Shown here piece by piece: positions 10,875 through 21,113 of a stretch of 64,000 nucleotides of DNA. The DNA is taken from assembly GCF_000753795.1 (NCBI RefSeq), contig NZ_JPEO01000008.1, forward strand, positions 1 through 64,000, given 5' to 3'. This stretch comes from Shewanella mangrovi (GTDB lineage: Bacteria > Pseudomonadota > Gammaproteobacteria > Enterobacterales > Shewanellaceae). Within the stretch, counting starts at the first letter, position 1; each line of letters opens with the position of its first letter. The notes under the pieces are model-generated. The model ran no database searches. It saw only the letters and a program-made list of their open reading frames with translations, and was not told the DNA's origin. Both the position numbers and the translations under genes were made by a program.

Positions 10875-10902
10875 AAAAAAAGCCTGCGCATGCAGGCTTT
10901 TT
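10875..10902 (-). terminator. Terminator of adk
   Basis: A-run, stem AGCCTGC/GCAGGCT with a short loop, then T-run, 21 bases beyond the adk stop. It separates adk from hemH. Confidence 0.85.
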
Positions 10903-10922
10903 CGATTATGAGAATCAACTCA

Positions 10923-11600
<678 letters not shown>

Positions 11601-11752
11601 TCAGGGGCGGAATCTTCGCATATTAGGCTGCAATTGAGAAGGCTTTGCGCTTCGACTTTAGCCGACAAAGCCGATTATTGCGTAAAGGTCAAATGCCACT
11701 AATCTATTACGCTTTGCAGCTCACACTGATGATTTTTTAACTGTGACTCAGC

Positions 11753-12595
11753 TCAATAAAGCAAGCTATAGAGCTTACGTCGATACTGGCTTGCCAGCGG
11801 ATTGCCCTGCCCCAGCGCTGACATAATGGTCAGCAACTGCTGCTTGATGGCTCCTTCACCGGCGTTCAAATCCTTTTTCAGCGGTACAAAAAGTAGCTCT
11901 AAGGCCTCTTCATTACGCTGCGCTTGATGCAGTGCATTCGCCAATTTACCCAACACATCCACATTGGTCGGGTCCTGCTCAAACGCTTGCTGCAGGTTAC
12001 GAATTTCGGGGGTGTCGGCCGCTTCTTCCGCCAGTGCAACCCGCGACATCAGTGACTCATATTCGCCGTGCTGATCTTCCAATTTCACAGTTGCCAGCAA
12101 GGTTTTAGCGGCTTCTACATCACCGTTAGTGAGCGCGATATCGGCGTAGGTTAGAGTCACTTCACCGTTCGGCTGTTCATCGTACGCTTCTTTAATCACT
12201 GGAAGCGCTGCTGTGGCTTGCTCATTGGCCAACAACTCTTTGGCTTGCTTGAGTTTCAACTCCCACATTGCAGGCAGATGCTTAGCCAACATTTCACGGA
12301 TTTTGGGCTCTTCCAGATTACCAGCAAAGCCGTCGATTGGTTGGCCTTGGCTTAGCAGCAAAGTCGTCGGCAAGCTTTGAATACGGAAGTAAGACGCCAG
12401 CTCCATCTGCGCTTCGCAGTTAACTGACGCCAGTTGCAACATGCCTGGATAAGAGGCCGCAATTTGCTCCATCTGCGCCAAAAGCTGTTTGGTTTCAGGC
12501 ATCTGCTCTGCCCAGAACACCATAGCCACCAGTTGTTCTTTGGAGATATCCACCAGCTGTTGAATGTTATCTCTGGTTAATTCCATTGCTGTCAT
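11753..12595 (-). CDS. cnoX: CnoX/YbbN-type thioredoxin-like co-chaperone
   Basis: A 280-residue protein with an N-terminal thioredoxin fold (to about residue 105, cis-proline in SLPTTLLLSQGQPIDGF) and a C-terminal TPR-like region (repeats such as ATAALPVIKEAYDEQPNGE). This is the architecture of E. coli CnoX (YbbN), a holdase that protects and transfers clients to GroEL and DnaK under oxidative chlorine stress. The usual CxxC position is replaced by a cysteine-free stretch (FWAEQMPETKQ); the only nearby cysteine is Cys60 in VNCEAQ, matching the E. coli Cys63 context. It sits immediately downstream of htpG on the same strand, separated by the htpG terminator. The start could also be the ATG three codons further in. 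Confidence 0.88.
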   Translation of the reverse strand: MTAMELTRDNIQQLVDISKEQLVAMVFWAEQMPETKQLLAQMEQIAASYPGMLQLASVNCEAQMELASYFRIQSLPTTLLLSQGQPIDGFAGNLEEPKIREMLAKHLPAMWELKLKQAKELLANEQATAALPVIKEAYDEQPNGEVTLTYADIALTNGDVEAAKTLLATVKLEDQHGEYESLMSRVALAEEAADTPEIRNLQQAFEQDPTNVDVLGKLANALHQAQRNEEALELLFVPLKKDLNAGEGAIKQQLLTIMSALGQGNPLASQYRRKLYSLLY

Positions 12596-12623
12596 AAAAT
12601 TCGGTACCTATGCAGTGACTGAC

Positions 12624-12649
12624 AAAAAGAAAAGGGCCATAAAGGCCCT
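12624..12649 (-). terminator. Terminator of htpG
   Basis: Stem AGGGCC/GGCCCT around an AT-rich loop, followed on the minus strand by a T-rich tract interrupted by one C. It lies just after the htpG stop. Confidence 0.75.
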
Positions 12650-12660
12650 CTTCGGCATGA

Positions 12661-14574
12661 TTATTTGAGGCCGCTTAGCAGCATCTTGTTCATCAGACTG
12701 ACAAACTTAGATGGATCTGACAAGCTGCCTTTTTCTGACAGCAGCGCTTGTTGCAGCAGCAGCTCACTCCACTCGGCAAAGGATTGCTCGTCTTGCAGCT
12801 CATTCAAACGTGCCACCAATGGATGGCTTGGGTTTACCTCAAAAATCGGTTTCACCTCTGGCACGGGTTGACCGGCGGCTTGCATCAGTTTAATCATCTG
12901 TGATGACATCTCACCTTCACCGACAACAACACACGCTGGCGTGTCAGTCAGACGCATCGTCACTTTCACGTCTTTCACCTTGTCACCCAAGGCATCTTTC
13001 ACGCGTTTGATCAAATCTTCGGCTTCGTTAGCGATTTTTTCTTGTTCCGCTTTTTCCGCTTCATCTTCCAAATCGCCCAGCTCAAGATCACCACGGGTGA
13101 CTGAATGCAGTTGCTTTTCTTTGTATTCAGTCAGGTGGCTGATCAGCCATTCGTCGATACGATCAGACAACAACAGTACTTCAATGCCTTTCTTACGCAG
13201 CAGCTCTAAGTGCGGGCTGTGCGCCGCAGCTTCGTAGCTATCCGCCACAATGTAGTAGATGTGTTTCTGGCCATCTTTCATGCGTTCAATGTAGTCGTCT
13301 AACGACACATTTTGCGTAGAAGCGTCATTATGTGTTGAAGCGAAACGCAGCAAGCCTGCCACACGTTCTTTGTTAGCAAAATCTTCCGCTGGGCCTTCTT
13401 TCAGCACTTGGCCGAATTCGGTCCAGAACTGTTGATATTTATCGCTGTCGTCTTTGGCCAGTTTTTCCAACATACCCAATACGCGTTTGGTTAAACCTGC
13501 ACGCATAGATTGAGTCACTTTGTTGTCTTGCAGAATTTCACGCGAGACGTTCAGCGGCAGGTCATTAGAATCAATCAAACCTTTCACGAAGCGCAGGTAC
13601 GATGGCATAAACTGCTCAGCGTCATCCATGATGAACACGCGTTGCACAAACAGTTTCAAACCGTGCTTGTAGTCGCGATTCCACAAATCCCATGGTGCTT
13701 TTGCCGGAATGTACAGCAAGCTAGTGTATTCGTGTTTACCTTCAACGCGGTTATGGCTCCAGTTCAGCGGATCGCCATAATCGTGCGAGATGTGACGATA
13801 GAACTCTTGATATTCTTCGTCGCTAATATCTGACTTATTGCGGTTCCACAGCGCGGTGGCTTTGTTCATCACCTTCCACGCACCTTCGGTGGCCGGGATT
13901 TTTTCACCGTCTTCGCCGTCACGCTCTGGCGTGCCCTCTTCCCACATCTCTACTGGCACAGAGATATGATCTGAGTATTTGGTAATGATTGAACGCAAAC
14001 GCCAGTCATCAGCGAACTCTTTTTCATCATCACGCAGATGCAGTACGATTTCAGTACCCCGGTTTTCTTTGACGATGTCAGTCACAGTGAAGCTGCCTTC
14101 ACCCTCTGATTCCCATTGCACCGCTTTATCAGCCGCTTCACCGGCAGCGCGGGTGCGTACTGTCACTTTGTCGGCCACGATAAAGGCAGAGTAGAAACCC
14201 ACACCAAATTGACCAATCAGTTGTGAATCTCTTGCGGCATCACCAGACAGATTTTTGAAGAATTCAGCAGTACCAGATTTAGCGATGGTACCCAAGTGTT
14301 CGATAACGCCTTCGCGGGTCATACCCACGCCGTTATCCTCAATGGTGACTGTGCCTTTATCTTTATTGGCACTGACACGCACCCGCAACTCACCGTCACC
14401 TTCATACAAGGCATCGTTGGTCAACGCCAAATAACGCAGTTTATCGGCAGCATCGGCGGCGTTAGACACCAGCTCACGTAAGAAAATCTCTTTGTTGGAG
14501 TACAGAGAGTGGATCATCAAATGCAAAAGTTGTTTGACTTCAGTTTGAAAACCATGAGTTTCTTGTTGAGACAT
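12661..14574 (-). CDS. htpG: Chaperone HtpG (bacterial Hsp90)
   Basis: ATP-dependent dimeric Hsp90 chaperone. The start at 14574 ([19 protein letters not shown]) matches the family and gives 637 residues; an upstream extension of 12 codons is not conserved. GHKL ATPase motifs are visible: [20 protein letters not shown] and [11 protein letters not shown]. The middle domain contains the catalytic-loop region [10 protein letters not shown]. The C-terminal dimerisation domain ends NKMLLSGLK. As in many Gammaproteobacteria it follows recR. Confidence 0.98.
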   Translation of the reverse strand: MSQQETHGFQTEVKQLLHLMIHSLYSNKEIFLRELVSNAADAADKLRYLALTNDALYEGDGELRVRVSANKDKGTVTIEDNGVGMTREGVIEHLGTIAKSGTAEFFKNLSGDAARDSQLIGQFGVGFYSAFIVADKVTVRTRAAGEAADKAVQWESEGEGSFTVTDIVKENRGTEIVLHLRDDEKEFADDWRLRSIITKYSDHISVPVEMWEEGTPERDGEDGEKIPATEGAWKVMNKATALWNRNKSDISDEEYQEFYRHISHDYGDPLNWSHNRVEGKHEYTSLLYIPAKAPWDLWNRDYKHGLKLFVQRVFIMDDAEQFMPSYLRFVKGLIDSNDLPLNVSREILQDNKVTQSMRAGLTKRVLGMLEKLAKDDSDKYQQFWTEFGQVLKEGPAEDFANKERVAGLLRFASTHNDASTQNVSLDDYIERMKDGQKHIYYIVADSYEAAAHSPHLELLRKKGIEVLLLSDRIDEWLISHLTEYKEKQLHSVTRGDLELGDLEDEAEKAEQEKIANEAEDLIKRVKDALGDKVKDVKVTMRLTDTPACVVVGEGEMSSQMIKLMQAAGQPVPEVKPIFEVNPSHPLVARLNELQDEQSFAEWSELLLQQALLSEKGSLSDPSKFVSLMNKMLLSGLK

Positions 14575-14712
14575 GAATTTCTTCCTTAGTTCATCCCGTT
14601 GGACAATCAAAAAAACACTGTAAAACCTGATTGAAAACTAAGATGGGGGCCGATATGCGCTTTTCAAGCTCCCAACGTGGTGAAACGTTCAAAAAGCCAA
14701 CAATCAACAAAC

Positions 14713-14740
14713 AAAAAGCCCCGCAAATGCGAGGCTTTAG
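14713..14740 (-). terminator. Terminator of the dnaX-ybaB-recR operon
   Basis: Stem AAGCCCCGCA/TGCGAGGCTT (one mismatch) with a short loop and a T-run on the minus strand, 28 bases after the recR stop. Confidence 0.8.
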
Positions 14741-14768
14741 TGATTCACAACATGATGAGTTTTATCGT

Positions 14769-15368
14769 TTACAGCTGAATGCGGCCATTAAAAGACAGCG
14801 CTAAAGTGGTGCTGTCGACATATTCGAGTTCACCACCAACAGGCACGCCATGCGCTATTCGACTCACCTTAACGTTATGACGACGCGCGATATCCGCAAT
14901 ATAGTGCGCAGTTGCGTCGCCTTCGACGGTTGGATTAGTCGCAAGGATCAATTCTAGGATATCACCCGTTTGCAGGTGCTGCTCCAATAAACTCAATCCG
15001 AGTTCTTCAGGACCAATCCCGTCTAACGGCGAAAGATGCCCAAGTAACACGAAATACCGGCCTGAAAAATGGCCACCGGCTTCAATGGCTAACACATCTG
15101 CCGGCGTTTCTACGACGCAGATAGTATCGGCTTGTCCACGTTTATTACTGGCGCAAATCGGGCACAAAGATTCTTCAGTGAAGGTGCGGCAACTTTGACA
15201 ATGGCCTACGTCACTCATCGCCTTTGATAGTGCGTCCGCGAGCTTTAAGCCAGCTTTGCGTTCACGTTCCAACAACTGAAATGCCATGCGTTGCGCCGAT
15301 TTCGGGCCAACGCCCGGCAAACAACGCAACGATTGGATCAGTTCGTCAACTAACGGACTAAATTTCAT
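14769..15368 (-). CDS. recR: Recombination mediator RecR
   Basis: Works with RecF and RecO to load RecA onto SSB-coated gapped DNA. The 199-residue protein has an N-terminal helix-hairpin-helix ([17 protein letters not shown]), a four-cysteine zinc finger ([16 protein letters not shown]) and a Toprim domain ([15 protein letters not shown]). It ends with a Walker-B-like segment and SFNGRIQL. It is third in the dnaX-ybaB-recR operon, 19 bp after ybaB. Confidence 0.97.
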   Translation of the reverse strand: MKFSPLVDELIQSLRCLPGVGPKSAQRMAFQLLERERKAGLKLADALSKAMSDVGHCQSCRTFTEESLCPICASNKRGQADTICVVETPADVLAIEAGGHFSGRYFVLLGHLSPLDGIGPEELGLSLLEQHLQTGDILELILATNPTVEGDATAHYIADIARRHNVKVSRIAHGVPVGGELEYVDSTTLALSFNGRIQL

Positions 15369-15387
15369 GCTGATAATCGTTGCTCAA

Positions 15388-15717
15388 TTAAAATGGCATT
15401 TTCATACCTGGTGGCAATTGCATGCCGCCAGTCACTTGCGCCATTTTCTCTTTTTGCGTTTCTTCGACACGACGGGCCGCATCGTTGCACGCTGCTGCAA
15501 TCAAATCTTCCAGCATCTCTTTATCATCTTCGAGCAAGCTTGGATCAATTTCGACTTTGCGTACGTTATGGCTGCCGGTCATGGTGACTTTTACCAGACC
15601 TGCACCTGATTCACCCGTGACTTCCATACGAGCGATCTCTTCCTGCATTTTTGCCATACGATCTTGCATTTGCTGGGCCTGCTTCATCAGGTTGCCCATA
15701 CCGCCTTTTCCAAACAT
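15388..15717 (-). CDS. ybaB: YbaB/EbfC nucleoid-associated protein
   Basis: A small dimeric DNA-binding protein of the YbaB/EbfC family. The start at 15717 gives [18 protein letters not shown] and 109 residues, the usual length; the frame runs 19 codons further upstream without family similarity. The Met/Gln-rich N-terminal helix and the segment [28 protein letters not shown] are diagnostic. The classic dnaX-ybaB-recR order supports a role in DNA maintenance, although its precise function is not settled. Confidence 0.95.
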   Translation of the reverse strand: MFGKGGMGNLMKQAQQMQDRMAKMQEEIARMEVTGESGAGLVKVTMTGSHNVRKVEIDPSLLEDDKEMLEDLIAAACNDAARRVEETQKEKMAQVTGGMQLPPGMKMPF

Positions 15718-15834
15718 ATTCAGTTCTCTTTCATTAACTAAAGGTGATAGCGAAAACTCGCCCATCTTACCCAAATATTCACTATTGGCAATTTAAATGC
15801 CGCAAGCTCGTCGCGAATTCGACCGTGATATCAC

Positions 15835-18261
15835 TTAACTGGCAATTAACGCCGTTTTTTCAGCCAGCATTTCACCCGGGTAGCTAAGCGAATCTTCATC
15901 AAGCTCGGCGCCCATCTGCGTCATCAGCCATTGAATGTTGTCATCCTGAATCAATGCAGCCTTAGCTTGCGCCAGTAATTCTCGATTGAAACGATGTCGA
16001 ATCTCTAACGGCGTCTCACGTTGCTCATCAACACCAACCTCGATAACCGCCTGACAGCTAACGCCCAGCGCTTCGCTCATTGCACTTTCCATCTGTGCCA
16101 CGGCAGTTTTTGCGGCTAAGTGCTTTTGGTCAGGCTTGAGCAATAACCTGATTTGCTCTCCGAGCGTATAACATACCGAGTTTGCCGCGAGTTGCCGCAC
16201 TCGCCCGCCAATATTGGCGCTGGCCACCAGCTTGTACCAATTGAGGTCATCAGGATGCCCAGTCGGTGCAGCAAGCTGTGATAACGGCGCTGTTGCTTGT
16301 GGCGCTATTGCTGCAGTCGCTGCGACCTCTAGTTCCGGTGTACGCTGCAACTCTGTTTGTGCTATGTCCGTTGATGATGTGGCATCCTTTACCGCGGGGG
16401 CAACTTCACTCGCGATGTCTTCGACTGAAGAGGCGTTATCTCGTTGCTCATCGGCTTGATTAACCGCCGACGACGTATCTGAACTCCCCAGATTCTCTAC
16501 CGCATTTGCTTCGTTCGTTACTGTCGGTGGAGTCTCTGTTAGTGCCGGCTCAGGAAGGACTCCACGGGTTTCCTGAGCCACTTTTTTTGAAGCAAGTCCC
16601 GGCGAGCGGGCAGCACTCTCCTCTTCGTCCGCCGACATCGCTTCAATATCTTTTATCAGACTGTCACGACTGGCCAATACTTGATCGAGGAGATCATCAC
16701 CGAACAATCCATCAGCACCTTGAGTTGCTGGTTCACTATCGCTCGGGATTAACGCAGGTGCTGCTGGTGCAGGCGTTGCTGCGGAAAACATATCTCCCGT
16801 AAGCTCATCATGAAATGGAGCTTGCTCAGTATCATCTTCATCAGTGACGTAGCGCTTTTCATCGACAAGCTGCTCGGCAGGCGCCGTTCCATAGTCATCT
16901 TCGACATTGTAGTCAGAAGCTTGTGGCATCTGTTCGTAACCTTGGTAGCCCATGCTGTCGGCCTGCGACATAATCAAAGCTTGTTCAGCGGCTAATGCCT
17001 CGTCATCCTCTTCTTCACTTGCTTGAGCAATATCGTCCGAGGATTGGGCTGAAATATTTGCTGGATCAAGCGTTGCATCCGGAGTGCTAAGCGTTGGCGC
17101 CGCTGAATTTTCATGACTGCTGGGTAACTGTACTTTTGCGGCAGTCGCATCACTTTCTGCCAACCAGCGTGAAGGTGTCGCTTTCGGTTCAAAAGCCACC
17201 GCTCGCAACAAGGCCATCTCAAGTCCTGATTTCGGATCCGGCGCATAAGGTAGATCTTTGCGTCCCGTCAGCAAAAGCTGGTAATAGAGTTGCACCTGCT
17301 CGGGCGCCAGCGCCTTAGCAAACGTTTGGATCTGCTCAGCATACATAGATAACTGTGCCGCTGCCGGAGCAAATTGCGTTAGGGTTATTTGATGCAACAG
17401 CTCCAGCAAACTACGCAAGACCTCATTCGCATCAGCCCCAAACGCCAACACTTTGTCAGCCTGCGTGAGTAACTCGGCGATATCGGCATTGACCAAGGCT
17501 TGGAGCAGTGAAATGACCTGACGTTCATCCACAGAACCCAGCATCGTTTGCACTTGAGTCAGCATCACCTGACCTGCACCAAACGCGATGGCTTGATCGG
17601 TAAGGCTCAGCGCATCACGCATACTGCCATTTGCCGCTTTAGCCAACAGGTTAACGGCGGCGTCCTCTGTCGGAATGTGTTCCTGACTCAGGATATGCGT
17701 CAACTGAGCGCCAATCTCCTGCTGATTTAAACTCTTCAGATTGAATTGCAAACAGCGTGATAATACGGTTACTGGCAACTTTTGCGGGTCAGTAGTCGCC
17801 AACAGAAACTTAACGTGTTCGGGGGGCTCTTCCAGTGTCTTGAGCAAGGCATTGAAGCTGCTACGCGACAACATATGAACTTCGTCAATCAGATAGACTT
17901 TGAAACGACCGCGTGTGGGTCGATATTGCACGTTGTCCAACAGCTCACGCGTATCGTCTACTTTGGTACGCGACGCAGCATCTACTTCGATAAGATCGAC
18001 GAATCGCCCTTGGGCAATCTCAACACAACTAGCGCATTTACCACATGGTGTAGCGGTAATGCCTTGCTCGCAGTTGAGACCTTTGGCAAATAACCGCGCG
18101 AGACTCGTTTTACCGACGCCGCGAGTGCCAGTGAAGAGATAAGCGTGATGCAAGCGCTGCTGACCGAGCGCATTGGTTAATGCATGCAGGACGTGGGACT
18201 GGCCCACAACCTGATCAAAGCTGGCAGGTCGCCATTTTCTGGCTAACACCTGATATGACAT
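15835..18261 (-). CDS. dnaX: DNA polymerase III subunits tau and gamma
   Basis: Clamp-loader ATPase subunit. Full-length tau is 808 residues (E. coli 643). The start at 18261 (MSYQVLARKWRP) has GGGGAG upstream. The N-terminal AAA+ module shows Walker A GTRGVGKTS, zinc-binding cysteines in CGKCASC, Walker B VYLIDEVHML and sensor/arginine-finger segment LPVTVLSRCLQF. An unusually long acidic, low-complexity linker (about residues 370-660) joins it to the C-terminal alpha/DnaB-binding domain. A slippery A7 run plus hairpin inside the linker predicts a -1 frameshift that would yield a 570-residue gamma form. It is the first gene of dnaX-ybaB-recR. Confidence 0.97.
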   Translation of the reverse strand: MSYQVLARKWRPASFDQVVGQSHVLHALTNALGQQRLHHAYLFTGTRGVGKTSLARLFAKGLNCEQGITATPCGKCASCVEIAQGRFVDLIEVDAASRTKVDDTRELLDNVQYRPTRGRFKVYLIDEVHMLSRSSFNALLKTLEEPPEHVKFLLATTDPQKLPVTVLSRCLQFNLKSLNQQEIGAQLTHILSQEHIPTEDAAVNLLAKAANGSMRDALSLTDQAIAFGAGQVMLTQVQTMLGSVDERQVISLLQALVNADIAELLTQADKVLAFGADANEVLRSLLELLHQITLTQFAPAAAQLSMYAEQIQTFAKALAPEQVQLYYQLLLTGRKDLPYAPDPKSGLEMALLRAVAFEPKATPSRWLAESDATAAKVQLPSSHENSAAPTLSTPDATLDPANISAQSSDDIAQASEEEDDEALAAEQALIMSQADSMGYQGYEQMPQASDYNVEDDYGTAPAEQLVDEKRYVTDEDDTEQAPFHDELTGDMFSAATPAPAAPALIPSDSEPATQGADGLFGDDLLDQVLASRDSLIKDIEAMSADEEESAARSPGLASKKVAQETRGVLPEPALTETPPTVTNEANAVENLGSSDTSSAVNQADEQRDNASSVEDIASEVAPAVKDATSSTDIAQTELQRTPELEVAATAAIAPQATAPLSQLAAPTGHPDDLNWYKLVASANIGGRVRQLAANSVCYTLGEQIRLLLKPDQKHLAAKTAVAQMESAMSEALGVSCQAVIEVGVDEQRETPLEIRHRFNRELLAQAKAALIQDDNIQWLMTQMGAELDEDSLSYPGEMLAEKTALIAS
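16547..16588 (-). promoter_or_regulatory. Predicted programmed -1 ribosomal frameshift signal in dnaX
   Basis: On the coding (minus) strand a run of seven A read as tcA AAA AAA (16588-16582) is followed two bases later by a perfect 10-bp inverted repeat: GGCTCAGGAA (16579-16570), a 13-base loop, TTCCTGAGCC (16556-16547). After slipping back one base the ribosome would add ten residues (SGSGNPWSPS) and stop at TGA 16552-16550, giving 560 + 10 residues. E. coli dnaX uses A AAA AAG plus a stem-loop to make gamma. The hairpin is closer to the slip site than in E. coli (2 bases), and the A7 tract could also promote transcriptional slippage. Confidence 0.8.
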
Positions 18262-18381
18262 GAAACTCCCCAAATAACATTGGCTTGATATTGCGGGAGC
18301 AAGCTCCGCGGATCGTCAAACAATACCATGCAGATTCAAGACATGCTATTGCTACGATCCGAGGCTTGAGAGTTTGCGGAA

Positions 18382-18933
18382 TTAATCCCCGTCAAACTCA
18401 CATAATTGACAGATTTCCAATCCCATCGCTTCAAGGCGTTGTTGACCGCCCAGATCTGGCAAAGAGATCACAAAGGCGGCATGCTTAACTTCGCCACCTA
18501 ACTGACGAACCAGTTTCACCGTCGCTTCGATAGTGCCACCAGTGGCCAACAGATCATCAACTACCAGCACTTTATCGCCCGGCACAATAGCATCTTTGTG
18601 CATTTCGAGGGTGTCATGGCCGTATTCCAGTTCATAGCTTTCTGAAATCGTTGGGCGAGGCAATTTACCTGGTTTACGCACTGGGACAAAACCAACACCT
18701 AATTCAAGTGCCAACGGCGCACCAAACAGAAAACCGCGCGCTTCGGTACCCACCACCTTGGTAAAACCTAGGCCTTGATACTTATCCAAAAACGCCTTAA
18801 TGGTGACCTGATAGGCAACTGGGTCTTCCAGCAAACTGGTCACATCACGGAACATGATGCCGGCTTTCGGATAATCAGGAATGGTTTTGATACTCTGCTT
18901 GATTAGCGCCAACTGCTCGGTATTTATAGCCAT
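18382..18933 (-). CDS. apt: Adenine phosphoribosyltransferase
   Basis: Converts adenine and PRPP to AMP in purine salvage. The 183-residue protein has the type I PRTase PRPP-binding motif [13 protein letters not shown], the Apt N-terminus ([18 protein letters not shown]) and the flexible-loop region [20 protein letters not shown]. It lies 120 bp upstream of dnaX on the same strand, as in many Gammaproteobacteria, and may be cotranscribed with it. Confidence 0.97.
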   Translation of the reverse strand: MAINTEQLALIKQSIKTIPDYPKAGIMFRDVTSLLEDPVAYQVTIKAFLDKYQGLGFTKVVGTEARGFLFGAPLALELGVGFVPVRKPGKLPRPTISESYELEYGHDTLEMHKDAIVPGDKVLVVDDLLATGGTIEATVKLVRQLGGEVKHAAFVISLPDLGGQQRLEAMGLEICQLCEFDGD

Positions 18934-18977
18934 AATCTCAATACTTAATTTGACGGGTTTACCCTGTTTCTAACAAC

Positions 18978-19002
18978 AAAAAGGCCCACCCTAGGTGGAC
19001 CT
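18978..19002 (-). terminator. Terminator of the DUF454 gene
   Basis: Stem GGTCCACC/GGTGGGCC (one G:U pair) with a two-base loop and a T-run on the minus strand. It lies between the DUF454 gene and apt. Confidence 0.75.
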
Positions 19003-19081
19003 CGTCTAAAATCCGGCTAAAGCTTAAGCCGCTTTGAATATGGTTGCAACCGCATTTGAGTGTTTGTGCGGCAACGGTTGT

Positions 19082-19468
19082 TTATTTGGCCGACAAAGGT
19101 GACACAGTTGCGACTTCATTCTGCCGCCATATGAAGACCATTAAACAAATAAACAGTGTGACTAACAGCAGCTTGACCCAGACTAATGGTACTACAGCAA
19201 TGCTAACGGCAAAACTGAGTGCCGAAATCACCGATGCCCTGATCTTCAATGGCCGACGAATAACTCGGTTTTGGTTCCAATCTGCCAGCGGCGCAGCAAA
19301 CCAAGGATGTTGATGTAACCAACGATGCAATTTGGGGCTAGAACGCGCAAAACAAAATCCGGCTAACAACAGAAATGGCACCGTTGGCAACAATGGCAGA
19401 AACATGCCCAACACGCCTAATCCGACAGCCAGCAATCCTGAGACTAAAAAGAAGCTACGTTTCAACAT
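19082..19468 (-). CDS. ybaN: DUF454 (YbaN family) inner-membrane protein
   Basis: A small membrane protein of unknown function, 128 residues from the ATG at 19468 (MLKRSFFLVSG). The family signature GVLGMFLPLLPTVPFLLLAGFCFARSS is clear, with hydrophobic segments near the N-terminus and two more in the C-terminal half (ALSFAVSIAVVPLVWVKLLL). The Shine-Dalgarno is weak, and an upstream TTG at 19498 is possible. E. coli ybaN also neighbours apt, which supports the assignment. Confidence 0.88.
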   Translation of the reverse strand: MLKRSFFLVSGLLAVGLGVLGMFLPLLPTVPFLLLAGFCFARSSPKLHRWLHQHPWFAAPLADWNQNRVIRRPLKIRASVISALSFAVSIAVVPLVWVKLLLVTLFICLMVFIWRQNEVATVSPLSAK

Positions 19469-19638
19469 CAGCAAACACCAAATGAAAACAATTCTCAATT
19501 GTGAAGTTTAGCTAAGTTTTGCAAAATTCCCAAGAGCTAGCGGATAGATTGTCGCCATCGAATTAACCACTGACGTCGTTGGGCAAAGCCCACTTTTAAG
19601 GTAGAATGCGCAGCCCCAAAATATGAGGTTGTCACCAC

Positions 19639-20580
19639 GTGAGAGTAATCCTTGCCCCGATGGAAGGGGTTGTTGACCATTTAATGCGTGAATTGCTGTC
19701 CAGCATCAATCAATACGATTTGCTGGTGACAGAATTTGTGCGCGTGGTTGATCAACTATTGCCCGAAAAAGTGTTTTACCGTTTATGCCCTGAGCTACTG
19801 CAAGCAGGTAAAACAAAAGCGGGAACACCTGTGCGGGTGCAGTTATTGGGACAAGATCCTAGTTGCATGGCAGACAACGCCGTCACCGCCATTAATCTCG
19901 GTTCTCATGGGGTAGATGCCAATTTCGGCTGTCCAGCGAAAATGGTCAACCGCAGTAACGGCGGTGCTGTATTACTGCGCTGTCCAGAGCAAGTACATGA
20001 CATTGTCAAAGCCATGCGCCAAGCGGTCCCAGCGGAACATCCGGTTACCGCCAAAATTCGCTTAGGCTTTGATGATCGTTCGCTCTATATGGAAAATGCG
20101 CTTGCGGTTTATGAAGCTGGCGCAACGGAACTGGCAGTGCATGCCCGCAGCAAAGTCGATGGCTATAAACCGCCTGCCTACTGGGAATATATCGCCGATA
20201 TTCGGCAAAAATTACCCATACCGGTTATCGCCAACGGCGAGATATGGACCCAAGCAGATGCGGCTCGCTGTATTGACGTTACCGGCTGCAACGATGTCAT
20301 GGTGGGACGCGGCGCGATTGCACTGCCTAATCTCGCCAGTGCGATCAAAGGTATTGAAGCGCCCTACTCTTGGCAGCAAACACTGCAGTTGTTGCTGCAA
20401 TACACCCAGTTTGAACACGAGAAAAATCTCTATTTCCCGGCACGCATCAAGCAATGGTTTAGTTACCTGAATCGCCAATATGAAGAAGCCGATCAGCTGT
20501 TTCGGCAACTGCGCCTGCTGAAAACCCGTGAAGAGATCATCGTACTGTTAGAAAACACTGCGAGCTTGCTGCAAAAGTAG
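19639..20580 (+). CDS. dusC: tRNA-dihydrouridine(16) synthase DusC
   Basis: FMN-dependent reduction of uridine to dihydrouridine in tRNA, position 16 for the DusC branch. The 313-residue TIM-barrel protein begins MRVILAPMEGVVDHLMREL, and the catalytic cysteine is in DANFGCPAKMVNRSNGGA. The RLGFDD segment and the shorter length fit DusC rather than DusA or DusB. The start is GTG at 19639, with GAGG about ten bases upstream. Confidence 0.93.
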   Translation: MRVILAPMEGVVDHLMRELLSSINQYDLLVTEFVRVVDQLLPEKVFYRLCPELLQAGKTKAGTPVRVQLLGQDPSCMADNAVTAINLGSHGVDANFGCPAKMVNRSNGGAVLLRCPEQVHDIVKAMRQAVPAEHPVTAKIRLGFDDRSLYMENALAVYEAGATELAVHARSKVDGYKPPAYWEYIADIRQKLPIPVIANGEIWTQADAARCIDVTGCNDVMVGRGAIALPNLASAIKGIEAPYSWQQTLQLLLQYTQFEHEKNLYFPARIKQWFSYLNRQYEEADQLFRQLRLLKTREEIIVLLENTASLLQK

Positions 20581-20662
20581 CTGAACTTGATCAATGTCAT
20601 AGTGAGCCGCAATTAGCTCACTAGACTAGGAACTTCAGCGACCACTAAAGGGCGGCGTGATC

Positions 20663-20995
20663 ATGCAGCAGATAAGACAACGATTGTCGGCAATAGAAAA
20701 GGACATCAGAAGCGAGTTGGTGGCGTTGGATCCACAATGGCGAGATATGGCGCTCGGAGACATCATTGAGTTGATGGCTAAACGCGAACTGTGTGGCAAC
20801 GCTATCTATGCAAGATTGGTTCGCCTGGATGCGGCAATTTGCCAATTAGAGCTTGGTTTATATGGCCTATGCGCTGACTGCGAAGCTGAAATTGAAGCTG
20901 ATCGTATTGCAAGCGATCCGACCGAACAGCGCTGCCAACTGTGTGATGAACAGTTTCGGCATCAGCATCGCCAAGAGCTACGTTTAACCCACTAG
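20663..20995 (+). CDS. DksA/TraR-family C4 zinc-finger protein
   Basis: A 110-residue protein with an N-terminal helical stretch and a C-terminal four-cysteine zinc finger (CADCEAEIEADRI ... CQLCDEQF), as in the DksA/TraR family, which binds the RNA polymerase secondary channel or acts as a small regulator. It is shorter than DksA (151 residues), and the coiled-coil tip Asp-Ala motif of DksA is not obvious. The start is either the ATG at 20663 or the GTG two codons upstream (20657). It follows dusC by about 80 bp. Target and function are unknown. Confidence 0.8.
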   Translation: MQQIRQRLSAIEKDIRSELVALDPQWRDMALGDIIELMAKRELCGNAIYARLVRLDAAICQLELGLYGLCADCEAEIEADRIASDPTEQRCQLCDEQFRHQHRQELRLTH

Positions 20996-21037
20996 CACCT
21001 GTGCTAAGCAGCGATATATTTGCTCCGCCACATCGAT

Positions 21038-21067
21038 AAAAAAGGTAGTCATAACGACTACCTTTTT
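21038..21067. terminator. Bidirectional terminator between the zinc-finger gene and the TonB receptor gene
   Basis: Stem AAAGGTAGTC/GACTACCTTT with loop ATAAC and flanking A- and T-runs between convergent genes. Confidence 0.88.
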
Positions 21068-21113
21068 GGTTAACAAGGATTAGCAAAACAATAGCTGCAC
21101 CTTGCCAAGATCA

